A stretch of 64,000 bases of DNA from Megalonaias nervosa. Lineage: Eukaryota > Mollusca > Bivalvia > Unionida > Unionidae. The position numbers and the translations under genes were made by a program. This document shows, piece after piece, positions 11,709 through 25,765 of this stretch. The notes under the pieces are model-generated. The model had not been told where the DNA came from and did no database searches. It was given only the letters and a program-made list of their open reading frames with translations. The stretch is taken from the NCBI GenBank assembly GCA_016617855.1, contig JAECUM010017549.1, positions 1 through 64,000 on the forward strand. The letters run 5' to 3'. Every line of letters starts with the position of its first letter. Position 1 is the first letter of the stretch.

Positions 11709-12108
11709 GCGCCATTTTTCAGCACATAATAGGCTGCTTATGGCGGCCAGTATATTTGGTGGGCGAAGACCCCGAGAAGAATCACCGACCCAAGGGAAGC
11801 TACAGGTAAGCTTTCTCGCATACCAACGTTAGCCGAACCTAGACTCGAACCCACGCGGACAGAGGCGAGATGTACCGCATATACTCGCTTATAAGGCGAT
11901 TCAAACTGCAAATAAAAAAGAACATGATATACCGTAGCATAATGCACCTGCAGATCAATGTCTATGTAGTTTGCTCTAATTATTACTCCTAATAAACTGC
12001 AGATCTGGGTCTGTGCAGTTTGCAGCTGTACTCGACTATTAAGCGAGTATAGACGGTAAGTGATCTATGTGCCTCAGACCATTCGGCTATCAAGAGCCCC
12101 AACCTCTG
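11709..12108 (-). mobile_element. tRNA-derived SINE (family B), split by a MITE
   Basis: Reverse complement begins GTTGGGGCTCTTGATAGCCG with AATGGTCTGAGGC after it, an A-box-like sequence of a tRNA-Leu/Ser type. After the MITE at 11873-12058 come GGGTTCGAGTCT (B box) and a body shared with 43000-43203: GGTTCGGCTAACGTTGG, GAGAAAGCTTACC, GGGTCGGTGATTCTTC, ACTGGCCGCCA. The internal pol III promoter boxes identify the class. No poly-A or clear target duplication is seen. Confidence 0.75.
11873..12058. mobile_element. TACCGT-family MITE, 186 bp, inside the SINE
   Basis: Terminal inverted repeats: left TACCGCATATACTCGCTTAT with AAGGCGA after it, right end reading in reverse complement TACCGTCTATACTCGCTTAA with TAGTCGA after it. 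Outer TA..TA suggests TA target duplication, as in Tc1/mariner-type MITEs. Without it the SINE sequence closes up (GATCACTTA / CATCTCGCC), matching the uninterrupted SINE at 43000-43203. No coding capacity. Confidence 0.85.
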
Positions 12109-12275
12109 AATGTCCAAGTTTTTCTTGACAAGACCTTGAAATAGTCTTCCTTTTATTACACAATCCGTTTTTATATTATGATTGTCTCTAGATAAATTGT
12201 AAAGAACGAGTTTCGCACGAGGACAGAAAATAAACAATGGGCGGGTGTTGGTAACAGTATTTATTTTATCCTAAA

Positions 12276-12371
12276 CCTACCTACCTACCTACCTACCTAC
12301 CTACATACATACCTACCTACCTACATACATAATACGTACAAACATACATACATACATACATACATACATAC
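12276..12371. repeat. (CCTA)n/(CATA)n microsatellite
   Basis: Tetranucleotide array that shifts from CCTA to CATA units, with a short interruption near 12331-12345. Confidence 0.95.
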
Positions 12372-14606
12372 ACTGAAGTTTATAACTATGCATACCTATT
12401 ATTGTTTTGAAATACACAAAGTCACTTTGTTCTGATGAAGAAGTGCGACAGTCTTTCAATTGTAATGAATATAACAAGCTTCTATCAAGGCTAATGCGCG
12501 TGGGCGAGATTTCTTCCTACGTTACAGTCCTATCGTAATATGGCTCATTGGACCTGATTGAAAGAATGAAACCAAAAGCAGTAAATTGATGTGTGCTGGA
12601 TAACGGAGGGAGTCGCTCCAGGACACACGCCTAGCTGTGGGATCATCGTGCATCTTTTTCATGACGTCATCTTTCCAGCTGGAAGGATATAATGGATCAA
12701 GGCTGATATTACTGATATTTATCTCCAACACAATTTTCCTTCAGTAATATGCATACGATTACACTGTACCAATATCACCCAACGACTTACTTATATGGAA
12801 ATACCCACGTCATTGACAAAAAGGTATTCCTTGGAAAAATAATCTTTATATTAATATTCTTGATGCGTATAATAACTTCCTCCATTCAAGAGTACAGTGA
12901 CTTTTTCAACTCAAAAAGGTCTGTTCTAAAAGTATCGGAAACATGTCACCTAAACAGACCTGACCAAATCTTTATCTGAGTCAATGACTAGATAATCCAT
13001 GATATATTCAAAGATTCTAGACCACTTTGGAAATTCAAAATGATATAATCTTAATTGTAAGATACTGTGTTTTGTTGCAAATGTGTTCTGTTCAGAATCG
13101 TTTAATCGATTTCCTTCGATTGCCTTGATCCTCTGGAAAGATCCAAAGAGAAAAACTATTTAAGGGCTTCACGGAGTCCAAGGTATCATCTATACCTAGA
13201 AGATGTTAGCTTTTTCTGTGCAACATTATTATGGTCGCATATATTCACAACGAATGAAACACGTCCATCCCTCATTTGCATAGTAACAATTAGTGATACA
13301 CGTTAATGGCGTCTAATAAGATTCTGTTTATTTCGTCCTCTACTGGCTGCAGCTTTGACGAGAATGGTCTCCAGAGATGTTGCCTTACAGGAAATGAACT
13401 GTCGTTAGTAATTCTTTAATACCATAAACTCGCTCGACTCGCATCATTCTTAAACTTGGCAAATTGAAAACAATTTGTAGAGCAAGAAAGAAGATAACTT
13501 TTCACCTTCACAACTTCAGACAAGGTGCGGATAGATATGCTCTCTGTGTTGGACGCGGACTTATTTTCTTGTACATGTCAGTACCCAATTAAAGACAGAC
13601 TAATTTTTTTAAATGAGAAAACAGTCTCTCAAAGAAAGAAGTACTTGTGAGATTCAACTGTTTGTATATAAGACCCCAGGTAAAAGGTCGGTCTGACTCT
13701 TAATTAGACGTAATTGCAATCAACATACCGTATTTGAGCCGTATTTCAAAGGACTTAAAACATGAAATTTCATGAGATGGACAATATCCAACATTTATTA
13801 TCCAAACAAATGTTTCTCAATCGAAAACAAGAAATGTGGAAGGACGATTTAAAAAATCTCACCTGGAATGTACACGAATGCCACAGATCGCAAGTTAACA
13901 TGATTGGGCTTAACTCCTTTCTTGCAGGCAGTGGTCACATTTGCCTTTTCTTGATCTAATGCTATCTCACCATTGCCAAAGGATTGTTGGAACATCATTG
14001 AATGTTTGGATGCAATCTCACTGGCTACATACTACAGAATTCAACTATGTAGAATGGCAGCCCTCGTATTCATCAACTTATCAACCGGAGAGCTTGCTCA
14101 AAACTCAGATTTTGATTCATTTGATTTAATCATGTTTGCTTTATTTTCATCTCAATTACGTAACTATATTCTTCAACTGAATAAACCACAACCTAAAGAG
14201 TTCATGTATGTATACCAGATTCTAAATTGGTGAATTCTTAAAAGCTGGGAGTAAGCGTACACTCAAGTGGAAGAGTTCTGTGAATCCGGTGCCAAATACT
14301 TGCTGGATTTCTGGGGATTCAGCTCAGCTGTTGTTAACCCCACATTTTATGAATCTGAAGTCGGCTTTATGAAAGAATACACTGTGCTTCGTATCAAGAA
14401 GCGTATCACGTTGTTCGTTGGTAAATAGGGGCTTACCGTTGGTTTAAAGCAGATGCCTTATCAACTCGTCTGCTTATTTAAATATTACGATTTTTCAAAA
14501 GAGGATTGTCGTTAGCTTCGGCACGTTTATATTTCACACATCCGAGAAAATAAGAATAAAAAACACTTTGAAAACTCTCATTCATGTGTTAATTTAAGAT
14601 GTCATC
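12372..14606. other. no gene recognised
   Basis: AT-rich single-copy-looking DNA. Two overlapping plus-strand frames at 13762-13959 and 13973-14233 (65 and 86 codons) show no family motif and are probably chance. Confidence 0.4.
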
Positions 14607-14813
14607 TACCGTATGTACTCGCTTATAAGTCGAGTCAAATTGCAAACAATAAAGATCCTGAGCTGCTGTATCATAATGCGCGCGTAGATTAGGATCTATA
14701 TTATTTATTCTACTTTTTACTCCTAGCAAACTTCACAGAACCGGATCTGCCGGCGAATTATGCGTCTGTGCTGTTTATAGTTGGAATCGTCTTATAAGCG
14801 AGTACAAACGGTA
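14607..14813. mobile_element. TACCGT-family MITE, 207 bp
   Basis: Left end TACCGTATGTACTCGCTTAT with AAGTCGAGTC after it; the right end in reverse complement is TACCGTTTGTACTCGCTTAT with AAGACGA after it. The two ends are about 25 bp of near-perfect inverted repeat. Interior shares ATCATAATGCGCG and GATTAGGATCTAT with sister copies. Ends are TA..TA. Confidence 0.9.
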
Positions 14814-15531
14814 TATTGTTCCACAATCCACGTTGTAGATCACCTTTATATTTTGGTTTGGGGGGGGGTAGGGGAATTTATCACATTTACGGGAATTTCA
14901 ACATATAGCACAACTTTACACACAGATCAAAGACCAATCAACAAAAACAAAGATTGCATGCCAAGACCAATTTATTCATTTAAAAAATTGTTGTGACGTT
15001 CACCTCATAAGACGATATAATAATACTAACAAAACTTCAAAGACACTATAATCATTAGCAATGTAGCATAGTCAAGCAAAATAATAAGGTATACACTACT
15101 TGATGAGGTAACGTTCGTTTGACAAAAGATATTCCTTTTATCTCTTCCATCAAATTGTTGAGAAATAAAATAGGTTTAAGAAAATTACAATATTGGATTT
15201 TAAGTAGTATAAATTTAATTACTTTTTCTACCATTTTCTAAATTAAAACTTGCTAGTAATACATTCAAATAACAAAAACTAGCTATAGTGTTTTAAGACC
15301 AATTGTTTGAGTAATCAGACGTTTTCATATTGTGTCGTGATAATCGTCTCTCCGTATTCAATGGATGATTACCGCTGCTGACACGTCCTCCTTCGATCAG
15401 CAGACCAGATCAGCTTATCTGTCCAAAAGTTCCTTTGTTGGATAAATCTGACGGATCTTTATTTAATTAATGAAGGCCGTTTGGGAAATCTTTCTAAAAC
15501 ACATACATTTGAATTGTCATGTATCGATTAC

Positions 15532-15533
<2 letters not shown>
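14814..15533. other. no gene recognised
   Basis: AT-rich, nothing beyond a G-run at 14859-14867. Confidence 0.5.

Positions 15534-15616
<83 letters not shown>
15534..15616. repeat. (TA)n microsatellite
   Basis: About 83 bp of uninterrupted TA. Frames reading IYIYIY are artefacts. Confidence 0.97.
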
Positions 15617-15620
<4 letters not shown>

Positions 15621-17502
15621 TTCGAATGAGGAATTTGTCGCGTATAACATTTCCTCTCGAAATTATTAGCAGAATGAACAACTCAGATTCTAATCTGCCG
15701 GCCCTCTATCTTAAGTCAGATCTGTGTTTTCGCAGATGGTTCTTCTTATAAACGAGAAATGTGGCAAACAATATTCATTGTAAATGAAGATAGAAGTCGC
15801 GACTAATTTTCACTCCGAGAAGTCGGGTACTGTAACTGTTTTTTTTATAACTCGATCAATATTTATTTTGAAATGACCTATATATTTGTATTTGTAAGAA
15901 GTATTTATGACCGATTGTAAACTTTGCCTTTTTCTCACCTAAGTCTATGAGCAAGAAATTTAAACATACAAATGGAGAGAGAGAGTGAGCAAGAATTAAA
16001 GAAAATATATTCTCAGTAGCGTTTCTACAGAGGAAATTAACAACCTTATACATTTTTGACGCAGACAGTCCAGGCTAAGAGATCTGTACATAGTGATAAA
16101 TCTCGTTGTATCTCCAGAATAAATCCCTGCTGATGAGATTCACATACTATATTTTAATACAAATTGGTCAATACTCTTTCTATCGCACAGGACTCGTTTA
16201 TCATAGAGAAAATATATAAATGGCGGCATATTGGCAAAGAAATAAACAATATCTGTGCTTGCAGAATTAGCATTATCTGCCTTTCGTATCTGCAAAGGGA
16301 CACTGAAAGTTATTTGTTATAACGGATGCCAAGACTGGAAGCAGCTAAAGATAATTCTCATTTGGCGTCGAAGAATTGGCAATCAAGTCCTAACGCTTTC
16401 TCACAGAAGAAAAATTAATCCAGATTGATTCCCGTTTTTCTTCCTGATGATTGTCATTTCATAAATATGACATTCCAATAAAGACATCCCGTTCTTCATT
16501 AGTCCCGCAATGAAAAGCCATCCGAGTTACATAATTAAGATGGGATAGCTGTGTTCTCGAGACAAATGAGCCCGACCAGTCCTTGCCAGTATGACACATG
16601 ATCGATTCCGTAATGAATGAAATGTGTTTCTATTTAATTAAAAAGACGGTCTTTAGATAAATAATTGGTGGACAAATTTTATCAACTTAACGTTGGTGCC
16701 AGCATTCCGAAATATTTCTCATTATAATTAGAGTTATTCTTCATCAAATATATTTCCATTAATGTAATGGCATCCACCGTGTATTTTATTCATCAAGATA
16801 AGCGTGCTTAGTCAGTCAGTATGGGATGATAAAATCAGAGCCAAAGTATGTATCTACTCCGGATTCTTCCATCCTTAATAAACATGACCCAAGATTTGTC
16901 CTCCGTGACTTCGTCTGTTACTTAGACCACAAGCACCACTACTTTTGCAACACTGGAATGGCCAGCAAACAACTTTCAAAGGAAGATTGAATTTAAGAAA
17001 AGGTTATTTTTGTCTTTCGTTTGAAGATTGTCAAGAGAGGGTTCAAAATTCATCATAGAAGATGTTTACGATATACCTCCAAACGGCGAACCCAATCAAC
17101 CGGTGTGAAAACAAAATTAAATGTATATATTTAACATAATTTGCCACCACAACGTCGTAGCAGGAACTTGTAATTGTTTTACACAAACAAAACTACACTT
17201 CCAATTAAATGAATCGATGTAGTTTCTTTATCCGTAGACAATTGATGAACGTATCGGTATTATCAATCAACGCGTTATTCATCCATCGTTGGTATCGGGC
17301 ATTTTCCAAATAATGAGCATTTATATCCATAATTGAATTTTTTCTTCAAGTTCGAATGTTTTGTTAAAGCATTTTTACTGCCACTATTCATTTGCATGTG
17401 TTTAGTACATCACTGATGACCATTATTTATAAATATGTTTTTAATTGTTAAATCAATTTTAATCATATTCAGACATGTGTAAGGAATCAAATGTCTGACA
17501 GA
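15617..17502. other. no gene recognised
   Basis: AT-rich DNA with no repeat or coding signal that I can support. 15690-15755 has a weak resemblance to the TACCGT MITE interior (CAGATCTGTG, CTTATAAACGAGA). Confidence 0.4.
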
Positions 17503-18100
17503 TAAGTTATCAAAGGTGTACTATATGTCTGCAGTTATCAACGGTATACTACATGGTTTCATTCATCACAGGTGTGCTACATGCTGCAATTATCACAGGT
17601 GTACTACATGGCTGCAATTATCACAGGTGTATTACATGGTTGCAATCCTCTCAGGTGCACTATAAGTTATCAAAGGTGTACTTTATGGATGCAGTTATCT
17701 CAGGTGCAATACAAGACTACATTTATCACAGATGTAATGCATGGATGGAATTATCTCAGGTGTTCTACATGGCTGCAGTTATCTTGGGTGTGCTACATTG
17801 GTGCAATTATCTCAGGTGTATACATGACTGCAATTATCTCAGGTGTACTACATGGCTACAGAGTTCTCGCAGGTGCAGTACTTGGTTGCTATTATATCAG
17901 GTGTACTAAGTGTTTGCAATTATCTCAGGTATACTACATGGCTGCAATTTTCTCAGGTGTACTGCATGGGTGCAATTATTTCAGGTGTATTACATGGCTG
18001 CAGTTATCACAGATGTACTATACATGGATGCAATTTTCCCAGGTGTACTTCATGGTGCAGTTATCTCAGGTGTACTACATGGTTGCAGTTATCACAGACA
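17503..18100. repeat. 28-bp minisatellite
   Basis: About 20 copies of GGTGTACTACATGGCTGCAA plus TTATCTCA (or TTATCACA). Units are diverged and some carry 1-3 bp indels, so all three plus frames stay open. The 86-194 codon frames here are not genes. Confidence 0.95.
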
Positions 18101-18601
18101 TGAAAAGCCCATTGTCAGCATGTTCCCTATTTTCGATGAACTTTGTTTTGTCCTAAAAAAACAAATCAAACAACAAGAACAGCAATGTCCAGCAGACCCT
18201 AATCATTAAAACAGCATCCGTCCTTGTTGTTAAACGTTGTCACGACACTGTTATATGCGGCATTTGTTTTAGTTTACATTCCGTGATCCCCGAAATGTAT
18301 ATCATTGTAAAAACGTGATATTTGCATTGTTCCATCAAGGTAAAATGACGGTACTAAATCTTTCAGAGATGGCATTATTCGTTTAACCCGAGATCGCTCT
18401 TTCTAATGAATACAATATTTTTTAAAGGGACTCTTTGCAAACTGTTTGTTGATGCGAGAGACTAGCATTGCCACAACAAAAATGTCGATTTTTAGCAGCC
18501 AATACAGTTCAATAATTTCCTTTGTCTCCTTACAGAATATCAGCTGTTAGCAGCCTATTTTGAAAATCGCACTGTGATTAGAGTTTCAAAATGCTTTCCC
18601 A
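18101..18601. other. no gene recognised
   Basis: Nothing distinctive apart from AT-rich sequence. Confidence 0.5.
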
Positions 18602-18800
18602 GGCCAGGGCCGGATTAAGGTCCTTGTTGGCCCTAGGCACGTCTTGAATGAAACGAATGACATTGACATGACTCCGCCTCTTTGTGTATACACTTTTCAG
18701 TAATATTGTTTCATAGTCCCTAGGCACAGTACCTACTGTTCCTGTTGAATAATACGGCCCTAGGCACAGTGCCTACTGTTCCTATTATATAATACGGTCA
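18602..18800. mobile_element. CAGGGCCGGATTAAGG-type element end with internal direct repeat
   Basis: Starts CAGGGCCGGATTAAGG, close to the hAT-like ends at 36691 and 51276. It contains two copies of a roughly 50-bp unit (CCCTAGGCACAGT.CCTACTGTTCCT..ATAATACGG at 18719 and 18769). No opposite terminal repeat is visible, so the element is truncated or its end has decayed. Confidence 0.5.
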
Positions 18801-21353
<2,553 letters not shown>

Positions 21354-21578
21354 ACCAGATACGATCAGTAATTCTAATGTACTCTCTGCCAAGATACCGT
21401 TACAATGACTGGGTCAATTCCTCTGAAGCTTAAACGTAGGCCCTTTTATGTTTCAGACATGAAATAAGGGAAATATCAAAGTGACCTTTCTCAAAGACTT
21501 TTCTGGCTTGACTATGATACAACTTTAATGCACAATTTATTCAACTTGAAGATTCAGTACTTCTTCAAAATTCGACAC

Positions 21579-21580
<2 letters not shown>

Positions 21581-21666
<86 letters not shown>
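21581..21666. repeat. (TA)n microsatellite
   Basis: Two TA blocks separated by CCTG. Confidence 0.97.
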
Positions 21667-21667
<1 letters not shown>

Positions 21668-22211
21668 CACTGATAATTATGTCCTATCTTTATTCACCAT
21701 ATTCTTGCCGTCTAATCGCAACTGATACAAAGCAAAAGCCGAGGCATAGGTCATTTCAATAGGCGTCGTTACCTCCCCTGAACTATATATTCCGTCTCAA
21801 ACTCTTCAGTGGCGAGAAATTAGATAAGGTGTTAAGAGCCAACTTCGGTCTCACTTGAAAGATTTTTGTTGTTGTAGATTTTCAGCTGACAGTGACGTAA
21901 TGCAGACAAATGATAATAATTATACATTGAATATGCATTATAAAAGTAACCAATGATTTTTGTGGAAAGCATGCTTGTAAGATTTGACTAAGGTGTTCAA
22001 ATTAATTCCATGTATAACCGATAGCTTTTATACTGAACTGAAACTACCCCAAACACCTCTGTAAGAGTGTTCAGTTCCGACAAAGGCTATTTTCCTATAG
22101 CAAAGTAGCTCAAGCAAAGAGCATGGGCATGCATGATGATGCAACAGTTGACTATCATTATACCAAATTGGTACTCTACTCAACACCACTAAACCATGAC
22201 GATTTTGATAT
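21667..22211. other. no gene recognised
   Basis: AT-rich sequence up to the left end of the long-TIR element. Nothing supported. Confidence 0.5.
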
Positions 22212-22358
22212 CACTATGTGACACAGTTTTTGTTCCTGGGTTGTAAGTATTATTTCGTAATTGCTTATGCCTAAAAAGTATAGAAAATAGCTATTATTCC
22301 CCACAAACTCTGCTTTTGTGACCGGGACAGTGATATTTTGAAATTTACCTATTTCCAG
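22212..22358 (+). repeat. left terminal inverted repeat
   Basis: Pairs with 23768-23917. A minus-strand frame across it (22176-22433) is a by-product and not a gene. Confidence 0.85.
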
Positions 22359-22473
22359 TGAGAAAACGGGCGAACTTGTGTTTTTTCCTTCACATAAAGT
22401 CAGAAAAAACAACATATGAATCAAAATTAACATGTATTTATACTAAAGTAATACAAAAATGACCACAAAAGAT

Positions 22474-23603
22474 TTAGAAGTGAGTAGTTTTTCGAGTTTT
22501 ACGATTATACTGTAAATCATTTTCACGAATCAGCCCCCAAATGTAGTCACCCATCATGTTCTCGTTATACTGTCCTTGGTAGCGGCGTTCAAAGTCCAGT
22601 ATATCCTTGTGGAAGCGCTCGCCTTGCTCCTCCCAATACGCTCCCATGTTCTCCTTGAATTTATCAAGATGAGCATCAAGGATATGGACTTGAAGGGACA
22701 TCCTGCAGCCCATTGTGCCGGGTGAAGAAGCTGGAGAAAGCTTGGTGACGCTTCCTCTGATCTGCGACTTGCACACTTTCATCCAACAAGTTCCACTGCT
22801 TGAGCCTAGACTTCAAAAGTTCGGCATTGGACTTGGTGAGACCAAGATCTCTGATCAAGTCGTTGATGTCTTTTTGGTTAGGGTAGTATGGGTTTCTCTC
22901 CTCAGCTCTACCTCTAAAATTGTCGTCTGGATCTACAACGTCTTCCTCGCTCTCTGAAATTGCTGCTCTCTTCAAAGGACGGATGCTCTCTCTCCGGAGG
23001 AGTGGATACGGGGAGCTCAGGGCAGTGTAGCACAGGGGCGATGGATGAAAGAAGGTCCGGATACGTGATAGCAGGTGCATTCTTGCCAGTCCGACGTTTG
23101 AAAGGGTCCACCATGCAGAAGTAGCAGTTGCTTGAGTGGTCAGTGGGTTCCCGCCAAATTCTTGGGATAGGAACTTCATGGCTTTCTTTTCTCCTCTGTA
23201 CCATCCTACAAAAATACATTTATTTCACCCATGACTAATGTGTAAGAGATTCTCGCAACATTTTTCATATATGATATATTTTTTCAATAACATTGAAAAC
23301 TATCAAACATTTTAAAATTAAAACTTTTACAATCTTACAAATTTTAACAAATTTTACAACATAAGATTCCGAGCAACAATTGTTCATGTTACCTTCCAGA
23401 GTTTTTTTTTTGCAGTGCTCGCAGGTGAAACGAGGTGCCCAGGGTTTGTCTTGATCCCCGACACGCATGCCGAAACATGCCCTGTAGGCCTCACACATCT
23501 TAGCAGATGCTTCCACGGAGTACTTTTTCGCTCTTGTCTTGATAAATTTGCCGCATATATAGCAAAATGCGTCTGCCGGATGCTTGCAGCCTCTTGATGC
23601 CAT
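22474..23603 (-). pseudogene. uncharacterised Cys-rich gene family member, internally deleted
   Basis: Exon 1 runs from ATG at 23603 to 23393 and encodes Cys pairs CYIC and CEHC with basic surroundings. A donor (AAG|GTAACA) at 23392 and an acceptor (TTTTTGTAG|GATGG) at 23206 bound a 187-bp GT-AG intron. Exon 2 runs 23205-22474 and adds another pair, SSNCYFC. One-base shifts near 23180 and near 22960 break the frame. Near 22720, ..SFFTR joins directly to ..TMGCRMSL, and from memory of the family a large central part is missing there. The tail ..QYNENMMGDYIW.. ends at TAA 22474-22476. I recognise the family as a multi-copy, unnamed protein predicted in many arthropod and mollusc genomes; its function is not known to me. 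The three C-x2-C pairs suggest zinc binding. This copy cannot make a full protein. Confidence 0.7.
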
Positions 23604-23767
23604 CTCAGAAAAAATGCAGATATTTTTCCACTTAGGCAGCTGGAACTAAACTGAACTGGTGAGCTTAAGGCCCCTGTATTTATACTACTATTTATAGTAC
23701 TGGAAAGTTCTAGAAAGTTCTAGAAGTTACTCCAAGTTTACTCAGCACTGAGTCTATCTGGAATGTT

Positions 23768-23917
23768 CTGGGAAATAGGTAAATTTCAAAATATCACTGT
23801 CCTGGTTACAAAAGCAAAGTTTGTGGGGAATAATAGCCATTTTCTATACTTTTGAGGCATAAGCAATTAGGAAATAACACTTACTACCCAGGAATAAAAA
23901 AAAATTGTTACATGGTG
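23768..23917 (-). repeat. right terminal inverted repeat
   Basis: Reverse complement of 22212-22358. It lies about 165 bp upstream of the gene's ATG, so it may hold the promoter. Confidence 0.85.
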
Positions 23918-24359
23918 CATACTTACCTCTGTAGAAACATGCATATACACGTCAACAAATTTGATCGTTCACTTGAAGCCGAAGTTACGCATTTGATCTG
24001 TTGATCTGTTCTTGTCCAAATGTGAAAGGTAAATACCAAGCAAATCAATCCGTTTTCAAGCCTAACTCAAAGCTAACGTAAGCCAAGTTATAGATCTAGT
24101 TTTGTGAAAATTTAGAAATACTTGCATCATGCCTTCTACCTTGATAATTGGGGGTTGGGGTGGGGTGAAAAATACGAAAATATCCAGTGAGAATTTAACT
24201 GAGTAGCAAAGGTAAGTGGATGTGCGAAGACGAAATGATACTGTTCATGTTTCTTCTTAAATAAATGACAATTATAAATGATCATTATGATACTGACGAT
24301 AAATTGAATGATAAATGTATCATGAAAACGTAACTACTACTACTACTACGACCACTACT

Positions 24360-24400
<41 letters not shown>

Positions 24401-24627
24401 CAACAACAATAATAAAGATGATGACAATGTCACTATTAATAATATAATTAAAATATAAACGATAAATAAAATAAATTCATTCAAACAATCAAGTTGAATA
24501 AATAAATAATTTTACGTAAAACGAATGCTGCATAAATGAATGAGTTAATTATTGAGTAAAACGTTTCATAACTTAAATGATTTATACATTAGCCACAGAT
24601 TAATGTTGCATTGTTCTTTAGTTAATT
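23918..24627. other. no gene; (AAT)n at 24360-24399
   Basis: AT-rich, with an ACT/AAT/AAC trinucleotide run at 24329-24410. Confidence 0.6.
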
Positions 24628-24764
24628 TACCGTGTATACTCACTCATAAGTCGAGTCCAACTGTAAACTGCCCCGACTCATGTATGTCTTTGCATATTGC
24701 AACGGCAGATTAGGGTTTATGTCGTTTGCAGCTGGAATCGACTTACGAGTGAATATATACGGTA
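24628..24764. mobile_element. TACCGT-family MITE, 137-bp short version
   Basis: Ends TACCGTGTATACTCACTCAT with AAGTCGAGTCCA after it on the left; reverse complement of the right end TACCGTATATATTCACTCGT with AAGTCGA after it. It keeps GATTAGGGTTTATGTCGTTT of the interior but has lost about 60 bp compared with 14607-14813. Confidence 0.85.
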
Positions 24765-25386
<622 letters not shown>

Positions 25387-25456
25387 TCATCCGTTCTTCA
25401 TTTAAAATAATTCATATACAATAATAACACTACTTGTAATGGTAAATTTTTGTATT

Positions 25457-25765
25457 GTCACAGACCACGGGTGGAAAACCCGCTAAGCTCTCTTTTCACC
25501 CCTGATTGCCTGTGACAAGATTTCATTCTTTCTCATGAAGATGCACAAGAATAAAATGTACGTAATCAACAAGCTAATGAAACAACGGAAGTGACCGTTT
25601 ATCGACTGATAAGTGACTGTGTTAGGAAAAGAAAAGCCCATTGGCTCATTCCACTGGCGTGAAAGGTTATGTTGGGTCAACCTCCGGAGAAAATTGCACT
25701 CGGACTCGCAATAATTAGTTATGGGAGGTTTATGCATATTTATGAGAAACGATTGGTTGGTTGAG
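25457..25765 (+). repeat. interspersed repeat D, copy 1
   Basis: Aligns with 54965-55232 in the same orientation. Shared words are CCGTGG/CCACGGGTGG near the start, TCATGA, ATAAGTGACTGTG followed by AAGAAAA, TTGGGT, a GCAAT.ATT.GTTA segment, and TCATGAGAAACGA near the end. No coding content; type of element unknown. Confidence 0.55.

Larger units (their letters stand above)
22212..23917. mobile_element. 1.7-kb DNA element with long terminal inverted repeats
   Basis: The left 147 bp (22212-22358) and right 150 bp (23768-23917) are reverse complements at roughly 90% identity or better, counting about ten substitutions and a few short indels by eye. Outer tips are CACTATGTGACACAG on the left and, read inward from the right, CACCATGTAACAAT. 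Shared internal words include CCCAGGAA, TTGCTTATGCCT, CCCCACAAACT and AAATTTACCTATTTCC. Between the repeats is one broken minus-strand gene with an intron. A gene framed by long inverted repeats is the layout of a DNA transposon. No clear target-site duplication is visible (flanks TGATAT / CATACT), so insertion mode is unknown. Confidence 0.75.

Noticed and set aside
13762..14233. Overlapping plus frames suggesting a frameshifted gene
   Set aside because: No recognisable motif in either frame; lengths are within chance expectation for 64 kb.
17553..18209. Open frames of 86-194 codons on the plus strand
   Set aside because: All three frames are open because a 28-bp minisatellite lacks stops; the peptide is just the translated repeat.
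22176..22433. 85-codon minus frame
   Set aside because: Lies in the left terminal inverted repeat and the 3' flank of the orphan gene; no similarity.
22715..22957. 80-codon plus frame
   Set aside because: Antisense shadow of the orphan gene's exon 2.
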